Under the pieces are notes generated by a model, which was not told the DNA's origin, did no database searches, and worked only from the letters and a program-made list of their open reading frames with translations. A stretch of DNA of 64,000 bases. It comes from Xenoacremonium recifei (lineage: Eukaryota > Ascomycota > Sordariomycetes > Hypocreales > Nectriaceae). Of the stretch, positions 60,349-64,000 are shown one piece after another. Both the position numbers and the translations under genes were made by a program. The DNA lies in assembly GCA_012184525.1 (NCBI GenBank), contig WOFQ01000029.1, forward strand, positions 62,001 to 126,000. The letters are read 5' to 3'. How positions within the stretch are numbered: the stretch's first letter is position 1; each line of letters begins with the position of its first letter.

Positions 60349-61767
60349 CTACAGGTCTCGCCGAGCAACGGTGACTGAGTCTGGCTTGTAGGTACCTCCT
60401 GGTGGCCTACACCGTAAATTACGGAGTTAGAAAAACTAGGCTCTAGGAGTCCGGGTCAACTCACCCAACGCAAACAACGTCTCCCACAGAGAGATGTTCG
60501 ACATCCGGGTTCCAATTCAGGAACTGGGTTACGGTAAAATTAGGATACCGGTCTACAAATGACCTCGGATCTATGGTTTCTTGAACGACAGTGACATCGC
60601 AAGGCTCCGGAATGCAAGTGACTTCTTCGTCGTCGATCTTTCTGCAATCTGGACTGTTTCTTCGCCACAATGAGGCCGAGGAAACACTCAATTTGAGTGC
60701 CATCCTATTTCGCATATTCCAATGCATCTCGCAGGAATCAGGATCTACTCGGTGACAATCATGTTGCTTACTCCATAGAAGATGTGTTTCGCTGATTGCA
60801 TCAGAGGTGGAAGTCATCAGGAAGAGAAAGCCTACTTACTCATCCACACGACGAGTACTGAAGTCATTGGCAGGTCGTAATTCCCAATCGATGTCGCAGT
60901 TGCGTTTGATATTCTCCCAGGTCTGAGCCGAGACGACACTTCAGATATAGGCGTTAGACTCCCGCACCTAATTGCCACCGATCGCTCAACTTACTCGTAT
61001 AGCTCTCCCCATTTCGATTCAAGACCGTTTTTATATTGTGCGAGAAAGCACTCGGAGCACTGGATCTCAAGAGGATACTCGTCGTACTCGAGCATGTCCG
61101 GCCAGCCATGACCCTGCCAATTAGGCTCAATGTTAAGACCATAGAAATCCATGACCGTAGGGTCGCGCTCAAGATCGAAATGCTGGAAACGGGGTTGCTC
61201 AGCAGAATCATCGACCGGCTCTCCATCGATATCCTCGGAGGGCGCTCCGTCCTCGTTGTCCCAGTTCGGATACAGTTTTGTCGTATGCGTAGGCCAAGTT
61301 GCATTGCCTGCTTCGTCCAGAGCAGTGATGTTCCAAGTGTCCTCGACCATGAGGCAGAAGTCGCCTGCAATATTCCTCAGGCATACGGTATCGTACTTGT
61401 ACTGATAGAGCGAGATGACGTCTGCCATAGACATGTAGCCGCCATTGAAGGGGAAGTCCCAGCTACCACATGCCGAGTCAACAGACGTTTCCAGGGCCTT
61501 GAGGCTGGCAGTGCATTCCTCGGTGCAGAGTGCAGATAGGGCAGGCTCTTTGAGTCGAAGCTTGTCGATGTCAAAGGAAAGAACATGGATCAGTCCGGCG
61601 CACTCGAGAGGTGTGTCGAGGGCGTCGAGACAGGCTTGCGGCGCATCAGGGAAGATGGCTTGCTGTCCTCCGCCAAACAGAGTCGTAGACGCCGACGCTT
61701 GAAGAATCAACATGAAGAAGGCAACAAGGGCCATAGCAGATGGCAGAACAGGGGAAGCATGAGACAT
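60349..61767 (-). CDS. Secreted LysM-domain protein (effector type), adjacent to GH18 gene
   Basis: Four exons (61767-60995, 60938-60840, 60791-60465, 60406-60349) encode 418 residues; every phase closes. The start at 61767 gives a signal peptide (MSHASPVLPSAMALVAFFML..). Residues 40-160 form a cysteine-bearing region (CLDALDTPLECAGLI, CTEECTASLKAL, CLRNIAGDFCLM) seen in large fungal LysM proteins encoded near chitinases. One LysM domain lies at about 356-400: CDVTVVQETIDP, FVDRYPNFTVTQFLNWNPDV, LSVGDVVCVG. The last splice adds PPGGTYKPDS, the usual sequence after a fungal LysM. LysM binds chitin oligomers; in Trichoderma such proteins (for example TAL6) are paired with subgroup C chitinases, and in plant pathogens LysM proteins mask chitin from host receptors. 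Here the gene faces a GH18 gene 408 bases away. A single LysM in a protein of this length is on the low side. Confidence 0.88.
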
Positions 61768-62175
61768 TCTTGTTTGTAGAGAGTCAGAAAGCTGACCGAA
61801 GGTAAGGCCGGCGCTGGGCCGGAGCTCCGGACAAGAACCCGGGATAAAGTGGGGCAATCCGGGTGTCTTCTCCGGTAGACGTGATGGCCTTCGTCAAAGG
61901 CAATGGAGAGAGACGTTGAACATGGTCAGCTTGAAGGTGAAACTGGCTTTGGATATGACGATTCTCAGCCCCGTCTGGACCCGGTTTTGAATGGCACCGT
62001 CGTCTTCGGGACGGATTGATCGGTCCACATTTCCCGGTTGCAACTCTGACCAGGCTGAACAAGCGACGTCAAGTCATTCACGCTCGGATATGACTTCACC
62101 TTGAATGCTCTGTGTATGAAGCACCTCAACACGGTCTGGATCGGATGATGGAGTCATGTCTTGACGCAGCACACG
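61768..62175. promoter_or_regulatory. Shared divergent promoter of the LysM and GH18 genes
   Basis: Only 408 bases separate the two start codons, so the genes probably share control elements and are co-expressed. I see no strong TATA box in it. Confidence 0.5.
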
Positions 62176-64000
62176 ATGGCTTCCTTGAACACCCTCATTT
62201 TCCTGCTCTGTCTGAGTCTCTTCCTGGGACTTCCAGATGGGGTTTCTTCTAAAGCCGTGTGTCCCTGCGGAGGGACTGGAACTTGCAAAAATGGCTGTTC
62301 TTCTGCGTCTGCTTTTGGTTTTGAACCAGAGTATTGCGGTCATTCGTGTTCTTGGAGTTGTGCTGCGAGGCCTGAGTGTGGCCAAGCAGTCGAGATCCCT
62401 TCCATGTGCCCTTTGGATGAAGGCGAATGTAAAGACGGGTAAGTCTGACGGTATCTCAACTGCTATAATACTAAACATATACCAGGACCTGCGAGGCCAC
62501 CAGCAATGGATACTGTCCCATCATCTCAGGCTGCAATGCCACAGTCAGAACTGCCCATCGCCGCATCGGCTTCTTCGAGACATGGTCCAAGAACCGCGCC
62601 TGCGACACCCTCCATCACACCGTCCTCATCGCCGCGAAGAAATGGACGCATATCAACGTCGCCTTCGCTCTAATCGACCCGCAGTCCTTCCGGCTAGGCC
62701 AGATGCACGACCACGATCTCGCCCTCTACGCTGAACTCACAGACCTGAAACGCCGCAACCCGGGACTCCAGGTGTACATCAGCGTGGCTGGAGCAGAGAT
62801 GGGAGGCGCAAGCTTTGCGGATGTAGTAGCGACGGAGGCGCGGAGGGCGGCGTTTGTGAGATCTGCGAGGGCCTTGGTGCGGACGTATGCGTTTGATGGG
62901 ATTGATCTGCATTTCATGAACGCCTTGGGGAGTGAAGATAAAGCTGTTGAATTGGTGAAGGAGTTGAGGGCGGAGTTGGGGAAGGCGGTTGGGATTACAG
63001 TGACGGTTCCGACGAAGTGGGAGAGGGTGAGGGGTGTTGCGTTTGAGGAGATGGATGAGTATGTCAGTTGGTTCAACATCCTTGGTAAGTGACGATTTAA
63101 GAGGTGATGCGCTGAGGAAGCTGACGATGATCTCATATAGGTTATGACTATGAAGGAAGCCAGAGACCTTCCAAGAGGTACGCCCTACTTTACCCCTTAC
63201 ACTAACACTCGATACTCACTCCCTAATCAACCAGCCATACCCTTCAACCGCACACTAACCTCACAGAAATCCACCAAACCGTCAACCTCCTCTGGGTCAG
63301 CGGCATCCAGCCCTCGAAGATGGTCCTCGGCCTCAACTTCCACGCCCGCACCGCAACCCTCCAAGACCCAACCTGCACGCATCCCAACTGCCCAGCCCTC
63401 GCCTCCGGCACACCCGGGTCCTGCACCAACACGCCCGGCTTCCTATCCTACGCAGAGCTTTCTCGAATCCTCGACGAGACTGACGCACAGCCGGAGCATG
63501 ACCTCGTCGCGTCTGCCAAGTACATCACTCTGGAGAATAACCAGTGGATGTCTTACGACGACGCTGAGACGTTCACGAGGAAGCTGGCTTATGTTAATTA
63601 TCTCTGCCTCGGTGGAGTGGCAGCATGGGCGCTGGATCTTGACGATTGGTTTGAGAATTCGGCTGTGAACGCACTGCTCCAAGCGGGCAATGATAAGCCT
63701 GTTGAGTTTCTGGAGGCGATGAATCATAATAATGCCCTTGGGCTGCACATGTTCTGGACGCCGTGTCTTCCACGCGACGCTGAGATATGTCCGCCGGGGT
63801 GGAAACCCCTTGCTTTTGGTCGTGGGAAGGTATTTGATGCAGACCTGACGCCGCTTCAGGGAATTGGATGCATTGGTACGTAGCCCCCTGTTCCACCTAC
63901 ACACTCACACTTCACCGTCCTCTCTCGCTTCCCTCAGACTACATATGAACAATATCAGCTAACCTCCTCAGGCGGTGGCCGCCACGGCCTCACCCGCGCC
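62176..64000 (+). CDS. GH18 subgroup C chitinase-like protein, active site degenerate (3' partial)
   Basis: Exons are 62176-62438, 62486-63084, 63141-63177 (37 bases), 63235-63875 and 63972 onward; the gene continues past the window. A signal peptide (MASLNTLIFLLCLSLFLGL..) precedes a Cys-rich region that replaces the usual chitin-binding CBM18 and looks degenerate. The GH18 barrel shows RRIGFFETWSKNRACD, THINVAFALIDP, LKRRNPGLQVYISVAG, WFNILGYDYEG and KMVLGLNFHART, the layout of killer-toxin-like subgroup C chitinases. The catalytic motif DxxDxDxE is replaced: FDGIDLHFM at residues 224-232 has His for the second-last Asp and Met for the proton-donor Glu. It is thus probably not a hydrolase but may still bind chitin. 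The fourth exon starts at 63235, not at the next AG, because only that join gives HTNLTEIHQTVNLLW in frame. It pairs with the divergent LysM gene. Confidence 0.88.

Noticed and set aside
63267..63300. Splice acceptors at 63266 and 63300 for the fourth GH18 exon
   Set aside because: The first breaks the reading phase and the second removes a conserved helix; the acceptor ending at 63234 keeps both.

Overview
The window is nuclear DNA of a filamentous ascomycete (Pezizomycotina), most likely a Sordariomycete. The evidence is short introns with GT..AG ends and CTAAC/CTGAC-like branch sites, a HET-domain protein, a Pal1 morphology protein, a LysM effector-type gene beside a GH18 chitinase-like gene, a fungal cAMP-dependent kinase and an HRR25-type casein kinase 1. 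I support 15 protein genes and no RNA genes. About 61% of the window lies between genes, which is sparse for such a genome; one spacer of 14.4 kb stands out. All exon joins given here were checked for reading phase by hand; none is confirmed by transcripts.

Layout. 1-272 is the 3' end of an MFS sugar transporter (+). 698-2710 is a HET-domain gene (-). 3287-3898 is a small secreted cysteine-rich protein with a Kex2 site and a TATA box (-). 5636-7906 is a Pal1-family endocytosis/morphology protein (-). 11628-12541 is a short-chain dehydrogenase (-). 13207-16618 is a GRAM/TBC/EF-hand Rab GAP (-). 18337-19687 is a PKA catalytic subunit (+). 20560-22438 is a tail-anchored Inp54-like inositol 5-phosphatase (-). 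25503-26859 is casein kinase 1 (-), with a likely alternative 3' exon. 31530-33857 is a disordered Pro/Gln-rich protein (-). 35167-35934 and 37101-38629 are two tandem genes (-) whose products share one conserved domain. 38630-53022 has no recognisable gene. 53023-55820 is a charged, disordered protein with a conserved C-terminal module (-). 60349-61767 (-) and 62176-64000 (+, running off the end) are a divergent LysM/GH18 pair.

The middle of the window is ordinary signalling and trafficking housekeeping (Rab GAP, PKA, inositol phosphatase, CK1, Pal1), with each gene on its own promoter. The two ends are accessory: HET, sugar transporter and secreted protein on the left, and a chitin-related secreted pair on the right.

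Most worth a second look: the GH18 protein has lost the catalytic acid of its active-site motif; casein kinase 1 has a splice donor overlapping its stop codon and a phase-matched alternative last exon; the two tandem domain-sharing genes sit next to the 14.4 kb gene-free tract; a GTAC-TCC-GTAC motif recurs between genes far more often than chance; and the SDR has His where the catalytic Tyr is expected.
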